The notes: generated by a model not told the origin, from the sequence alone. 64,000 nucleotides of DNA from Favolaschia claudopus (GCA_037176885.1 JAWWNJ010000004.1:124001-188000); one strand, 5' to 3'; shown: positions 1-11,462, counted from the first letter of the stretch. Program-made: numbers and translations.

Positions 1-1
1 G

Positions 2-890
2 TCTGGCGAAGAGTTCTATTCGAAATATGTTCAGCTCCCCAAGGCAGATGATCCTCCCCCTCCTGCTATTCGACAGAATTCGAAATGGTGGCCGTATTTT
101 CGCAACGTACTCGGTGCTATTGATGGTACGCATATCGCTTGCTCCCCATCCGCCGCCGACCTGCACTCTGCGCGGAATCGGAAGGGTGGCATATCGCAGA
201 ACTGTCTTGCAGTCGTGGGTTTCAGTATGAAATTCCTCTACTTTGTGAGCGGGTGGGATGGTTGTGCAGCTGATGCCTCTATGTATTCGGCGGCTCGTTT
301 GAAGAATTTCTTCATTCCGGAAGGCAAATGCTATCTTGCGGATGCTGGGTTTGGAATCTGCAATAGTCTTTTGGTTCCCTTTCGCCAGACTCGCTATCAC
401 CTCGCTGAATGGGCTCGCGCAAGCCAGCGGTACATTTCCTCTTGACGCAGGGATTACATCTTCTCATACGGATTTTGTAGGCCTGCCAACCCCAAGGAGC
501 TCTACAATCTCCGACATGCCTCTGCTCGTAACGTTGTCGAGCGCATTTTTGGAGTGATCAAACACCGCTGGTCAATTCTTACTCGCCCCCCACACTATGA
601 TATGCACATTCAGGCGCGGATTCCATCCGCTCTGGTTGCGCTGCACAACTTCATCCTCGATCACGATGAAGCTGACCTCGATAGATGGTTGGTAGATGAA
701 GATGCACAATGACTTCGGACGCCTTGCTGCTTCTGCTCGTGTGTCTCCGGCGGAGAAGCGATACGCTGAAGACCTGCGAGAGAGGATTGCGCAGGCAATG
801 TGGGACGACTACGTTGAAATTTTAGCTCAGCGGATGGACGTTGACTCGGGTAGCGGCTACAATGACATTGAGATGCTACCGCTAGATTAA
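2..890 (+). pseudogene. PIF/Harbinger transposase (DDE_Tnp_4), 5' cut by window edge
   Basis: Nuclease that would cut and move a Harbinger element. The frame open from base 2 contains the first Asp in IDGTHI (about 122-139), the second in YLADAGF (about 336), and, after a 51-nt intron (GT at 430, AG at 480), the Glu in NVVERIFGVIKHRW (about 530-570). Splicing joins SQR to PANPKELYNLRHASARN, the usual spacing in this family. The frame then stops at 710-712, while the family C-terminus (ERIAQAMWDDY) continues in another frame to 890. No intron fits there, so I infer a frameshift and an inactive copy. The N-terminus lies outside the window. The Myb-like partner gene follows directly in the opposite direction. 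Confidence 0.8.
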
Positions 891-897
891 ATTGTAA

Positions 898-1981
898 CTA
901 TGTTGCACGAAGAAGTGCTTTTGCGATCCGAATGCGCTTCATGGGATCTACAGCTGTGATGTATGCATCAGCAGCACTCGTATCACGCCCAAAAAGTATA
1001 TGAAGATCAGTCTCCTCATCCACCGAGATCAAAAATGACTCAAGATCCTCCTCCGCCATTTTCCGAGCCTCAGCTACCTTCTTTGTGGGCGACATCGCCG
1101 AAGATTTATGCGGCGCAAGCACCTTCCCCACGTCTTTGACAGAATTACCGAGGGCCATGAGTGACTCTGGACCGGTGACCTTGGTGCGCTTTCCGCTCCA
1201 GGGAGAAGCGACTTCGTCGGGTGAAGCACGCTTGAGGGATGAACTAGGGGCCGGAGCAACTGGCTGCGATGCAGGCTGAGAGGGGGGCGGGGGCTGAGAT
1301 CCAGCGGTGGGAGAAGGAGGGGGCTCGTCATCGTTTGGAGGCTGGGAGTCGCTGTAGTTTGTTTGCGACCAAGACTGCGTGAGCGGCTGCGATGGCTGAG
1401 ACTCGTCGTCATTGTCCTGCGACTGCGACTGTGATTCAGGAGGTTGGGAGACAGACTGGGGAGCGCCAGCAACAAAGACGTAGAGCCCGCGGGCGCGCGA
1501 GGGTACAATCTCGTCCATGGTCTTGAAATGCTCCTAACCGCGATTCGCAAACGGACGGAATTGCGGATGGGCTTTGACGAAATTGCCCCATGCCTCTCGG
1601 TTGTCGTCGTCGACATTGAAGCCCAGCTCATCAGAGTAGTTCCATCCTGACGCTCCCACAAAGGTCTTCTGCTTTATCTGCACAAAGTGCTCATGCAGTT
1701 TGTGTAGCTGCGAAGACGATTATGAGTACGGCGCAAAAACATGGCAGTAAGCCTGCACAACAACGTACATCTTTCCATTTATTGCGAATGGCTGTCCAGA
1801 TCTTAGGTCCCCCTTTCACTGGTTCCCCGAGACCAGCCATATGCACCTCTGCCTCCTTCAAAACCGTCTTGTCCCAATTTCCACCATCCCCAATACGGCT
1901 GCGCACGCTGTGGAAGAAGGCAAGGAGGTTGGTGATGTCCTTTGGGTCGGCTGTCCAGTTTGCTGCACTTTTATCAGGCAT
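898..1981 (-). pseudogene. Myb/SANT-like partner protein of the Harbinger element, with nonsense mutation
   Basis: Harbinger elements usually carry a second gene for a Myb/SANT-like protein that helps the transposase bind DNA; this is it. Exon 1 (from ATG at 1981) encodes a SANT-like start (NWTADPKDITNLLAFF, then GGPKIWTAIRNKWKDV). A 61-nt intron (1768 to 1708 on minus) leads to LHKLHEHFVQIKQKT, GWNYSDELGF and KAHPQFRPFANRG. The next codon is TAG (about 1535) where the family has Trp (GW), so one G-to-A change truncates the protein. Beyond it the same frame runs through EHFKTMDEIVPSRARG into a Ser/Gln/Pro-rich tail ending at 898. Stop codons are 5 bp apart from the convergent transposase gene. 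Confidence 0.72.
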
Positions 1982-2329
1982 TTTGCGGCCAGAAGGGCCT
2001 CACAGACGCGACGCGACGAGGAGAAAGTGAAGAAAAAAGGTGTGGGATTGTTGCTGTAATACATCTCGTAACTACATCAAATCCAGATCCACCATCAAAT
2101 CCAGATCCTGCTCCGCTTTGCCGGAGTAACTCTTAGATTTTCGTTTCCAGGGGGGTTGTACCGTGGGAAAATAAACGCGAAATCTGCTCGAAGGTGAGAA
2201 AAAAAATTGTGCTTGGATGGCCTCACAACCGTTCTGAGTGGTGCATGGCTTTGCGTCAAAGCTTACGCAACCTGTCATTTGGTGCAAAAGTTGAGCTTTT
2301 TGTGCTGAAGGAACCGGAACAGGAAGGTG

Positions 2330-2580
2330 ATTGACACACACAGCCACCGGCTAAAGCCTGGCCCGGGATCAAAAGCGCGAAACCTGTGTGCGAAAAACAT
2401 TTTTTTTTGCGATTTTCAAACCTTTGGTCCAGTGGATGTCTAGAGACATCTCTTCTGATGCTTTCTGCACAGTTTCAGTAAAATCGGGGTAAAATTGGAG
2501 CACTAGTAGCGATTTCCATATCGGGTAAAACGTTTGTCACGAAGTTTGGTCCGGACCCATATATACTTTATAGATCGAGG
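2330..2580. repeat. Dispersed non-coding repeat, copy A
   Basis: This copy shares blocks with 20,832-21,330: CAGCCACCGG, ATCAAAAGCGCGAAA and TTGTCACGAAGTT(T/C)GGTCCG occur in the same order in both. In copy B a TA-target MITE sits between the blocks. No coding potential is seen. It is probably an old transposon fragment. Nothing else is recognised between 2,065 and 2,655. Confidence 0.5.
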
Positions 2581-2655
2581 TCCTCATGCCCTAAGAACAT
2601 AGGCGGGGGCGCTAAAAGTCTCTAGGTCGCGTCGAAACGCGCCAAAACCACTCAG

Positions 2656-3333
2656 TTAACGCGTTGTTCGGCCGTACTCGCCCCTGTTCCGGTATGCCGA
2701 GACAAGCGGCCCGTCATCTAGTGTTGCCGCGAGCCAAGTCGAGTCGAGCTCCACCTCGAGGTAGCTCGCTCCAAAAAGGTAATTTGTGATAATATCAGGC
2801 CGGAAAAGGCAGCCATTACCTTTTTGGAGCGAGCTACCTCGAGGTGGAGCTCGACTCGACTTGGCTCGCGGCAACACTACCGTAATCAGATTCGTGGGAA
2901 ATGCCATCGATCATGCCCGCGATCATCCCATTAAACATTTCGCATGTTGTTTCCAACTCCCAAATGCTCTCAAACGGTTGGCAGCGAAAGGTCGGCGAAC
3001 GATCGACCCCGTCGGCACAAGAAATCGCGTCAAGAAATCGCGTTCGACGAAGCTTGTGCTCGGCAGACGATAATTGATTCCGTTGCTCCAGTTCGTTGGC
3101 CACGTCCTCAAACGAGGGCAAATTGCCAGAGCGTGTGGGGACATCATGCACAACGACCTTGTACCAGGGATCCGACGTATAGCAGTTGGGTATTCCCGGT
3201 GCCTTGAAACCAAGGCGGGGGCGTAGCACCTTCCATATGTCGTCCTGGTGCGCCTCGAGCATATGTGCAGTGCAGGAGGGGAGCGATGGATACAGAATCA
3301 GCCTTCCGGCGCGAGACATTCGCACCGCGCGGA
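2656..3333 (-). pseudogene. Fragment of Tad-like LINE ORF1, interrupted by a MITE
   Basis: Reading on minus from the copia LTR edge, the frame gives VRAVRMSRAGRLILYPS, HQDDIWKVLRPRLGF and DPWYKVVVHDVPT. This pattern is that of the first ORF (gag-like) of fungal Tad/L1-type retrotransposons; the assignment is from memory of the family. The N-terminal part is removed by the copia element abutting at 3334. The frame is split by the MITE at 2719-2879. Deleting that element with one 8-bp target copy rejoins HESDY to GPLVSAYRNRG and the frame then ends at 2656. No reverse transcriptase domain is nearby. Confidence 0.55.
2719..2879. mobile_element. hAT-type hairpin MITE, 161 bp
   Basis: Almost the whole element is a perfect inverted repeat: arms 2720-2783 and 2815-2878 (64 bp each) around a 31-nt loop. 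Ends read TAGTGTTGCC...GGCAACACTA. Flanks carry an 8-bp target duplication with one mismatch, CCGTCATC (2711-2718) and CCGTAATC (2880-2887), as hAT elements make. It lies inside the LINE ORF1 fragment. The same TAGTGTTGCC terminus recurs at 48,800, and at 31,593 with one change. Confidence 0.85.
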
Positions 3334-3399
3334 CTCTCAGAACCGGACGTCCGTCCTAGACAGAATACACGATTAGCTCAGCGTCGTGTTAGTTAACAA
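3334..3399 (-). repeat. Copia terminal repeat, left copy
   Basis: Identical over 66 nt to 8925-8990, starting CTCTCAGAACCGGACG and ending GTTAGTTAACAA. The block then continues into CAACAGCT, a second CTAGACAGAATACACGATTAG and, after the nested MITE, TTAACAACAACAGCTGAGG, so the true left LTR probably extends to about 4175. Confidence 0.65.
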
Positions 3400-3509
3400 C
3401 AACAGCTCTATTATGCACCTAGACAGAATACACGATTAGCTAGGGAATACTGTAAGTAATGTATTCTTGGGTACAGAATAATAGAAGCCTCACCTCAGCG
3501 TCGTGTTAG

Positions 3510-4150
3510 AGGACCACTGACAATCACCTTTGATGCCTGCCCGCGAAATTTTTGATTCGGATAAAACATGCCCAAAAATTGTGCCCACCCTGCCCGGATT
3601 CGGATAAGAAATCGACCATCGGCGACCCCACCCCTGCCCAACAATTCGGATAAATCATGGACGCTGGGAGTCAAGCCTGGTTCAGATTCGGATAAAAAAC
3701 ACCCGAGACTCCTCGGACACGAGTTCCACCACTGATTCACTCCAAATTGGGGCAATTTAGAGGTCAATCAAGTACAATCTGACGAATTCCTCACTGAAGA
3801 CGCATTTTCTCAACATTTTCTACCTATTTCGGGATCTTTCGGGAATCAAGGACCGCGAAATTCGGCAAGCGCACCTCAACAAGCGAAGAACAGCATTCAA
3901 ACTACATGACAAGCTTTCGCATCGCTCAAAAGAGGTTGAGGGGCCACCTAGACGCGTCAAGAGATAAATTAGGAATTTTTGCGATTTTAGCCGATTTTTT
4001 GAGGCCTGGTTCACCGTCCGGATAAAACATCGACCTCTTGGAAGGCCTGGTTCGGTTTCGGATAAGATTTTCCCCATTTGGGGTCCGGATAAGATGTCCC
4101 AATTTCAAGATTTTTCGGGGCAGGCATCAAAGGTGATTGTCAGTGGTCCT
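3510..4150. mobile_element. Non-autonomous hAT-like element with subterminal TCGGATAA repeats, 641 bp
   Basis: Ends are a perfect 33-bp inverted repeat beginning AGGACCACTGACAATC. It is flanked by an exact 8-bp target duplication CGTGTTAG (3502-3509 and 4151-4158), inside the copia LTR region. Near both ends the motif CGGATAA recurs about seven times on a background of AGGCCTGG and CGGGCA words, like the transposase-binding subterminal repeats of hAT elements. No long coding frame. Confidence 0.85.
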
Positions 4151-4289
4151 CGTGTTAGTTAACAACAACAGCTGAGGAAAAGCTTGGCGCGTGATGTGAC
4201 GTGACATGTCACCGCTAGCGATGACGCAGTTGGATTCAGAGTTGCGGAGCCTGAAATCCACTTGCGTCATAGTTGCCTAAAGATAGATT

Positions 4290-7200
4290 TCAGGTTTGGC
4301 TCGCTCGCTTCCCGTTGGTTTCGACACTCCCACTCGAGGTAAACCGTAATCCCAAGGCTCTCGCAAACTTCCAATGCTTTTCCCGGGAAAGAGGCTTAGT
4401 AAGGATGTCGGCCACCATGTCGTGGGTAGACACATAGCGAATGACGGCCTCGCCTTTTGCCACAATGTCGTCGCGAATGAAGTGGTATTTGCGCTTTATG
4501 TGTTTGGTGCGTGCTCGGAAATGTGGGTCTCGACAGAGGATGATAAGTAGCTGCTTGATTATCACAGAAGAGTTCTGTGGGTCCGCGCTGCTCGTGGCCG
4601 ACTTCTGCAAAGAAGGTGCGCAACCAGGCTAGGTGCTGCCCGGCGTTTGACAGTCCAATGTATTCTGACTCAGTTGAGGACAGAGCAACCATGCCTTGCC
4701 GTTTGCTGGACCAGCCCAATGCTCCTCGACCAGATATGAATGCGTATCCAGAGGTGGATCGAGAAGTTTCGTCGTCACCAGACCAGTCGGCGTCAGAGAA
4801 CCCATGGAAGTCAAGATCCCCAGCGATGTCCGAGCCGTCGAAGCACAACTCAAGGTCGCGAGTATACTTCATGTAGCGCAGGCCACGCTTTGCGGCTTCC
4901 CAGTGGCATGCTTTGGGGTTTGCACTGTATCGTCCAAGCACGCCGACAAGGTATGCCAAGTCAGGTCGTGTCCCCTGGACAGCATACTGAATTGAGCCAA
5001 CCACAGTAGCGTATGACACTGTCTCTCCGTTTATGGTCTGTTGGAGCATTGTGGTGTTGTCGACGGGGTCTTCAGCAGTGAGGCGAGGGGTCGTAGCCAT
5101 TGGAGTCTTTGACGGGTTACAGTCTGCCATACCGCAACGCTTAAGGACAGCGTCAATGTACTTCGTTTGGGAAAGAGAGATAGTGCGTCGTTGTCGGTCC
5201 CGTTTGATCTCGATCCCGAGGATGAACGAAGCAGCTCCAAGGTCCCGCATCTTGAATGTGGATGCGAGGAGAGCTTTTACCTTGTCCATGTATGGACGGG
5301 ATGAGGCCGCAAGCAGTAGGTCGTCAACATAGACCACCAGGTAACATATCTCCCCTTTCTTTCCCTTGAAGACGTACAGGCATGTCTCCGCGTCCAGCCG
5401 GTATGCACCAAGCTCCAGCAGTTTTGCATCGAGAGTGACATTCCACACGCGACCGGCGTCTTTCAGACCATAGAGGGAACGTTTGAGTCGCCAACAGAAC
5501 CCATCTGGAATATCCACTCCCTCCGGCGGTGAGACGTAGATGGCGTCCTCGAGGACACCGTTGAGGTATGCGGTGGATACGTCCATTTGGTTCAGCTCCA
5601 GGTCGTACTTGGCAGCCAGCAAGCAGATGATGCGGATGGACTCAAGGTTCGCAACGGGTGCAAAGGTCTCCTTGAGGTTTCCACCCTGCTGTCCAAAATC
5701 CCGGGCGACAATACGGAGCTTGTATCGTTCGATGTTCCCCTTGCTGTCCAGCTTTATGCGCATGACTGGTTTGGTGCTGATTGGTTTGACTCCAGCGGGT
5801 GTGGGGACGATCTCATAGACATCGTTCTCAGCCAAGTTTCCCATCTCCTCAGCAAGGGCAGCCCTCCACTTTTCAGCATCTGGTCCGCTGAATGCCTCAG
5901 TAAGTGTAGCGGGAGTAGGGATTTCACTCGGGCCGCTATTGGCTACGCCAGCAAAGAAGGCATCGTCAATGTCAATGAGCTCGACTTCGGGTTCTTCCTC
6001 AATGATTTGTGGAAGGTCGGCGACTTGGAGGGGAGGGGATTCTGGCTCGGCCGGCTGAGGCAGCGGTTCGGGTTTCCGGAGCTGCTGAGGGCCATCTGAC
6101 TTTTGTAGGAGGTTTCGGTTTCGATCTGCTGGTTTTCTGACACGTTCTCCTCGTCGGAGCATGGGCTCGTCAGGCTTTGTCAGAGCTGGGACCGGTACCG
6201 GTGGCGCGACGACGGTGGGTAGTGGACGTGGTGACGCAATGGGATTTTTCCTGCGGGCAATGTGCTCAGAGATGGAAGTAGGGTTTACTGGGACAGGAAT
6301 GCGAGAGGGTGTTTCGCGTTTTACTGTGCTGATGGTCTCTGTGTCTGTCTCCCCCCCTTGCCGAATGGAAAAAGTCTCTGGTGCTCCCACTGGCTCGACA
6401 TCGTCAATCACGCTCCCACTGTCTGAAGGCTCCCTCTCCTGTTCGGGACGGAACAAGAACTCCCACTGAGTTTGGGGTGCAGGGTCCTGAAGGATAGAGG
6501 TGTCTGTTTCCCCTGTCTCATCGAAGCGGACATGTCGGCTGTGGAAGATAGCCTTGGTCTCTACATCCAGGAGGCGATATGCCTTCTTCCCATCCCCCAC
6601 ATCACCATTACCATAGCCAAGCATGATGCACCGGCGGCCACGGTTGGAGAACTTCCCAACGCGCTTGTCCTTTGGTATCAAAGCGTATCCCGTGCAGCCA
6701 AACGGTCGGAACTGAATGGGATCCACCTTTCGCTTGAACAGGGTCTCGTATGGTGGTACGCCGTTATTGGAGGAGTATGGACGGCGTCCGAGAACGTAGG
6801 AGGCACAGCTCATGGCTTCCTTCCAAAAGTTTTGTGGAAGGCCTGAATCGATGAGCATGGTGAGGGCGGTGGAAACAAGCGTCTGATTTGCTCGTTCAGC
6901 TACACCATTCTGCTCGGGTGTGTCTGCGGCAGTTGTGTGATGGATGATTCCGCTGGCTTTTAATTCTGCCTCCAGTTCGTTAGAGGTGAACTCCCCCCCG
7001 TTGTCAGTGCGCCAGAAATCAATGAAGTTTTCAGAGAATATTATCTCCTCAATCTCCTCCTCAAAGAAGGCTTGCACGTCTGCCTTCCATTGTTTGAAGG
7101 CGGCATGCACGTCACTCTTCTTCTTGAGATAGAGTACCCAATCGAAGCCACTGTGATCGTCAAGGAATGTGATCCAGTAACGATACCCGTCTCGAGACTG

Positions 7201-8793
7201 TGGGCTGACCGGTCCACCGACGTCACTATGTATAATTTGTAGTGGGCGTGTTGCCCGCTGACGTCCCTCAGTTGGGAACGGCTGCTTGCGCATCTTTCCC
7301 TGAGCGCAGGCGTGGCAGAATTTAGGGGTACCAGTGGTGCGCTCCACACCCTTCAGGTGTCCCTTCCTGACCATACGCTCAAGGCTGTCTATTCCCACAT
7401 GCGCCATGCGGCGGTGGAGGACGTTAATGTCGACGGCGGCAAGTGCACATTCCTCCTGGACCACCGGCTCTGCAGTCAAATGGTATAGCCCTTGGTCATG
7501 GTTGACCTCGAGAACGACATCGCCATTGCGGTCGAGAACGTGACCACCCGTCCTACCAAAGATCGAAGTCAGGTTACCCTGTTGGGCTAGCTTCTGTACG
7601 GAAATGAGGGAGATCTGGAATGAGGGGAGGTATAGGACGTTCGAGAGTGTGAGGAGTGTCTGTTTGCCTTTGACAGTGCTGAGGAGCTGAATTTCCCCAA
7701 TCCCAGTGGCGTCAGCGAACGACTCATCCCCAAAGCGTACTTTTCTCGGGAGGTCAAGCTGCTGGAAGGTCTTAGCTATGAACCACTCCAGGACCGGCAC
7801 CATGTGTGTTGACGCGCCGGTGTCAAGGACTGTTGTGTAGACGAGGGCAGGTGTCGTTTCACTCGCAGCATAAGCTCCAATGCGTTTTGCAAGGTCCTTC
7901 GATACAGAGTTTCCGAATGCAGTAACATAATGTCCGCTGTCATCGCCCCCTGCATTTAGCGCCTTTGCCCCGTCCTCCTCCGCCTTCTTCTTGAGATCGC
8001 GGCAGTCCTTGGTGTCATGATAGCAAAGGCCGTGGACTTGGCACTTCTTCGTGGGGCCACCGGTTTTCTTCCCTTTGTAGTTCGTCGACGAAGACGGCTC
8101 TGCAGCTGCGAGCGCGGACTCCTGTGGGCCAGTGATGATGGGGTTCCCCAACTCGGCTCTGATGCGCTGCTCAGCTTCGGAGAACTTGAGCTTTCCGCCC
8201 TGGGGAACACTGTTGACGGTCTGGGAGACGAACAGTCTCCACCCAGTCGTGTCTGGCAGTGATTTGAGCAGGATCCATGCCATGAACTCATCGTCGACCG
8301 GCCGGGACATACTTGTCAGCGTCAGGCTGCCCGATCGAAGTTTGGTGAGGTGGTCGTCGAGCTTGGTGGAAGGGTCCCACTTGGCCTCTAGCATTTGGAC
8401 CAGGGTGAGGAAAGCAGTGGCACCAACGTTGACCTTCTCGTACTCCTTGACAATGGCCTCCCATGTTTCCTTTGCGCCAGTGAGATGAGCGACGGATATG
8501 AGAATGGGGTTGGAGATGAACTTGTGGATGATACCACGAGCTCGGGCATCGCGTACACGGAAAGAGTCACGGATAGCGCTAGTGGAAGTGGTTACGACAC
8601 CATAGATGGCAGAGACAGTGCTGGCAGATGCAGCGGCGGATTCTGCGGCCGCCTGAGTCGCAGCGTTGTCCTCCCCAGAGATGATGAGGCCAACCTTCTC
8701 TCGGGCAAACTCTCCCTCCATTCGAATCTTCCAGATTGGATAGTTTTCTGCCCCGACCAGCACCGGAGTGGTGGGTTCGGATGTAGTCGCCAT
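4290..8793 (-). pseudogene. Copia gag-pol polyprotein, one frameshift in RNase H
   Basis: Single reading frame from ATG at 8793 in copia order. A UBN2-type gag region comes first, then a zinc-knuckle-like CQVHGLCYHDTKDC (about residue 250), protease DTGAS (about 325), and the GAG-pre-integrase HRRMAH and CHACAQGK. The integrase has catalytic HSDVGGP, RTDNGGEF and EQNGVAER. Reverse transcriptase follows with MDVSTAYLNG and YVDDLL, then RNase H with STSGYAFISGRG and STESEY. After FCDNQAA the frame shifts by one base (about 4544-4547); the proper end (CRDPHFRARTKHIKRKYHF, ADILTKPL) lies in the next frame and stops at 4290. Everything upstream is open, so the copy is young but probably dead. Confidence 0.9.
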
Positions 8794-8924
8794 GTCTGGC
8801 GGATGACGTGGCCTGGAGTTGCGAGCGTTTGCAGACTCCTGCGGCTGGTTGGTTTTGCTGTTGAGCTGTGTAGCGTCCGGCTAGCGTTGCGCAGTGAAAC
8901 TGGCGTCCTACGAGGGCCCGTAAC

Positions 8925-8990
8925 CTCTCAGAACCGGACGTCCGTCCTAGACAGAATACACGATTAGCTCAGCGTCGTGTTAGTTAACAA
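8925..8990 (-). repeat. Copia terminal repeat, right copy (5' LTR)
   Basis: Identical over 66 nt to 3334-3399. It lies 131 bp upstream of the polyprotein start codon, the place of the 5' LTR for a minus-strand element. On minus it begins TTGTTAACTAACACG; the sequence directly after it, GTTACGGGCCC, would be the primer-binding area. Confidence 0.6.
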
Positions 8991-9675
8991 TAGTGTTGTC
9001 AGGGTCGGGTCGGGCTCGAAAGCCCGGGCTTGGGTCGGGTCAGCAAGGGTCAGGGTCGATACTCAACGCCCGACCCGACCCAGAAGCCGGGGTCGGGCTC
9101 GGGTCGGGTCGGGTCAGGGTCGCGACCCGGGTCGCATGGTTAAGAAAAGAATTTTGAGTGAATTTGACCTCACATATTGATATTTTTCCATGCCAGATGT
9201 ATAGCTAACACCTCTTGAAGCAGAAAAAAGCTGAATCCCGACAACAGTCGTCAGCAAACTGCATTTGGACGTAATGAATACATAACTAACCACGAAAAAC
9301 AGCTACCACTATCCGAACCAAGGGAGTCGACACTTCAAGACTATGCAGAATTAATCCTAGGTAAGTTTCAGGTTCTTGAAACACAACCATAACTGTCCAC
9401 GCACCCGATTTGCGAATATACGCTGTGTCGCCTGCAAAACTTCCTTTCTAGGGTCGTGGGAACTGATGGGATGCGGGACTTACCGATCAACTCCTCCTAC
9501 TTATGCCCCCGATATGCCTTCTCCATCTCAGGAATGATTTCTTCATCTAAATTTCAATGGTCAGCACTGTGAATGCATCAGATGAGGAGATGAAGACATG
9601 CATTCATGCCCCTAACTGAGCTGAAATTTGTAGGTGCCGACCCGGGTCGGCGACCCGGGTCTAGGGTCATGACAA
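8991..9675. repeat. GGGTCGGGTC-rich repeat element
   Basis: Starts TAGTGTTGTCAGGGTCGGGTC directly at the copia edge and holds many GGGTCGGGTC / GACCCGACCC words at 9000-9140, with a second cluster (GACCCGGGTCGGCGACCCGGG) at 9637-9660. The start resembles the hAT-type TAGTGTTG termini found elsewhere here. I found no matching right end or target duplication. The middle (9180-9620) shows no gene. Confidence 0.45.
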
Positions 9676-9930
9676 GGAGATGCTTGCGGTTGTGCGAGCC
9701 TGTAAAGGCAACCTTTAGGACCCGAGATATCTCGAGGGTCTAGCGAGGGAGAATCCGAAGTTAATTAAGAAGCTACTAAGAATACATCAAGCGCACCGCA
9801 CCTACAAAGTGGCTCGTTTATGGTGTTTGTGGTGATGGCATACACCCGATATGGTGTATGCCGTCCGAAAAGGGTGTATGCTTTTGATCGTGTCCCAAAA
9901 AGGTGTATGCTTTGATGATGCATCCAAAAA

Positions 9931-10687
9931 CACTGTGGTCGCAGAACCCCATGAATTTCCCATAGCCGGACCATGAATTCCACAATTCACGGGTTTATCT
10001 AGTGAATTCAGATTCATGGGGTTGTGACTTCACGTACCCGATTCACATAATTAGAGTCCGCAATATGAAGTGCGTGAATTTCACTCGAAAATCGAATGAA
10101 TGCATATGTGTGAAAACTGCTCAGAAAGTTCATTCCTCGCTTCCTGGCAACTCTTGGAAATTCACCCGTAAACCTCGTGAAGTTCATGGAGTTCAAGTTG
10201 CCTCGAACACGGTACATGGTTCTGGTCACCAGTACTGGTTGTGTTCCTAATACAGTAATATAGTCAATTTACATACTTTGAGTACTGTAACTTAGTAATC
10301 GTTAGTAAAGACTTGTTGTACTTGTTCGGTAAGTACTTCCGTACAAAAGAGATAAGACTAATACTTGTATGTTGACACTGGTCAAAGCGAGGGGTACGTA
10401 GTAGATTTTTCATCCAGTCTCCACTGTGTTTTCACGTATTTTTCAAGGAGTATTGGAAGGGAATCCAACACAGTGAAAGAGTTTTCATTGGAATACGAGG
10501 TGGATATCATTACCAAACCATGTGAATTAACACCATGGAATGTCCCACTCACATAGTTGGACCCAGTGAAAATATCTCCGTGAAATTCACAACTCCATAG
10601 TGGAATTCACAGAGTTTTTCGGTGAATTTCCCATTGAAACCTTGTGAACCAACTATGGGAAAGTCAGGGGGTTATGCGACCACAGTG
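9931..10687. mobile_element. CACTGTG-ended non-autonomous DNA element, 757 bp
   Basis: Imperfect 35-bp terminal inverted repeats at 9931-9965 and 10653-10687, outer part CACTGTGGTCGCA. Flanks share AAAA on both sides, compatible with a short target duplication. The interior is AT-rich and full of GTGAATT(T/C) words. No coding frame. A second element with CACTGTGAA ends is at 18,926. Just left of it, 9838-9915, GGTGTATGC(C/T) occurs three times. Confidence 0.65.
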
Positions 10688-11254
10688 AAAAGGTGTATGG
10701 AGGTGATAACATCACAATATACGCCAAAACGGGCAGTCCGGCAAATGCCGAGGCCCTTGATTTGCTTCTCTGTTCCTTCTTGGTTGAATTCTGCGTCTGA
10801 GCGCAGGATAAGAAACGTGATTTAGTATATCTGAGGCTCGTTGAAGATGGGGGGAATGCTCTGCAGCAGTGTGGCAATTTATCCTGTATCACTGATGCAG
10901 AATTTGGTGCTGAACATTTGACTGATATTCAACGCTCAACCCTCTGCGGTAACTCATGGCAACAGTTTTGAGAATCGAAGACTTAAGGTTTTTGAAAAAT
11001 GTGGTGGTCTGGCGAAAGAATATTCTACTTTACCTAATTTCCTTTGCTGCAGTGAGACAACTGCCATCATTTTTGAATTTGCTCGCTCCTTCCGGGTTGG
11101 ATTTGGTAGTCGAAATCATGTCGGGAGGACAGAATTATTTCGTACCAGGTGTGATTCAATAGCAAGGATTATCTGATTTATCGGGGAAAATTAAGAGACA
11201 CTTAGGATGCAAGGCCGTATTTTTTGATCGGACATTATTGAACATAGAGCTGCA

Positions 11255-11462
11255 GAAAAATTTCTCGTCTGGTGAGCATTCTGTCAAGCTCAACACTGGA
11301 GGTCTAGTAGTCCATTGGCTAGATGAAATGTTTGCAGCCATGAACTGAGCATTTCTTAGCAAAGAAAAATTTCTCGTCTGGTGAGCATTCAACACTGGAG
11401 GTCTAGTAGTCCATTGGCTAGATGAAATGTTTGCAGCCATGAACTGAGCATTTCTTAGCAAA
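11255..11462. repeat. Tandem duplication, units of 109 and 99 bp
   Basis: Unit 1 (11255-11363) and unit 2 (11364-11462) are identical except that unit 2 lacks 10 nt (TGTCAAGCTC). Both end in GAACTGAGCATTTCTTAGCAAA. No recognised gene surrounds them; 10,690-11,250 and 11,463-12,135 contain nothing I can name. Confidence 0.85.

Larger units (their letters stand above)
1..2064. mobile_element. PIF/Harbinger DNA transposon, right part
   Basis: Two convergent genes, transposase on plus and Myb/SANT partner on minus, form the typical two-gene Harbinger layout. The left end is outside the window. I could not identify a terminal inverted repeat on the right, so the right limit is only the upstream region of the Myb gene. 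Confidence 0.6.
3334..8990 (-). mobile_element. Ty1/copia LTR retrotransposon
   Basis: A complete gag-pol coding region on minus is bounded by a shared 66-bp sequence at 3334-3399 and 8925-8990. The left LTR region is longer: the block CAGCGTCGTGTTAG occurs again at 3495-3509, so the left side has an internal duplication or the right side a deletion. A MITE (3510-4150) is nested in the left LTR region. No 5-bp target duplication is found (GCGGA left, TAGTG right), so one flank was probably changed after insertion. Inserted next to LINE ORF1. Confidence 0.8.

Noticed and set aside
3820..4077. Minus-strand frames of 60-85 codons inside the 641-bp MITE
   Set aside because: They arise from the repeated CGGATAA words and lack any domain.
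8395..8967. 190-codon plus frame opposite the copia start
   Set aside because: Antisense shadow of the gag region.
9000..9180. Arg/Gly-rich frame
   Set aside because: Direct translation of GGGTCGGGTC repeats, not a protein.
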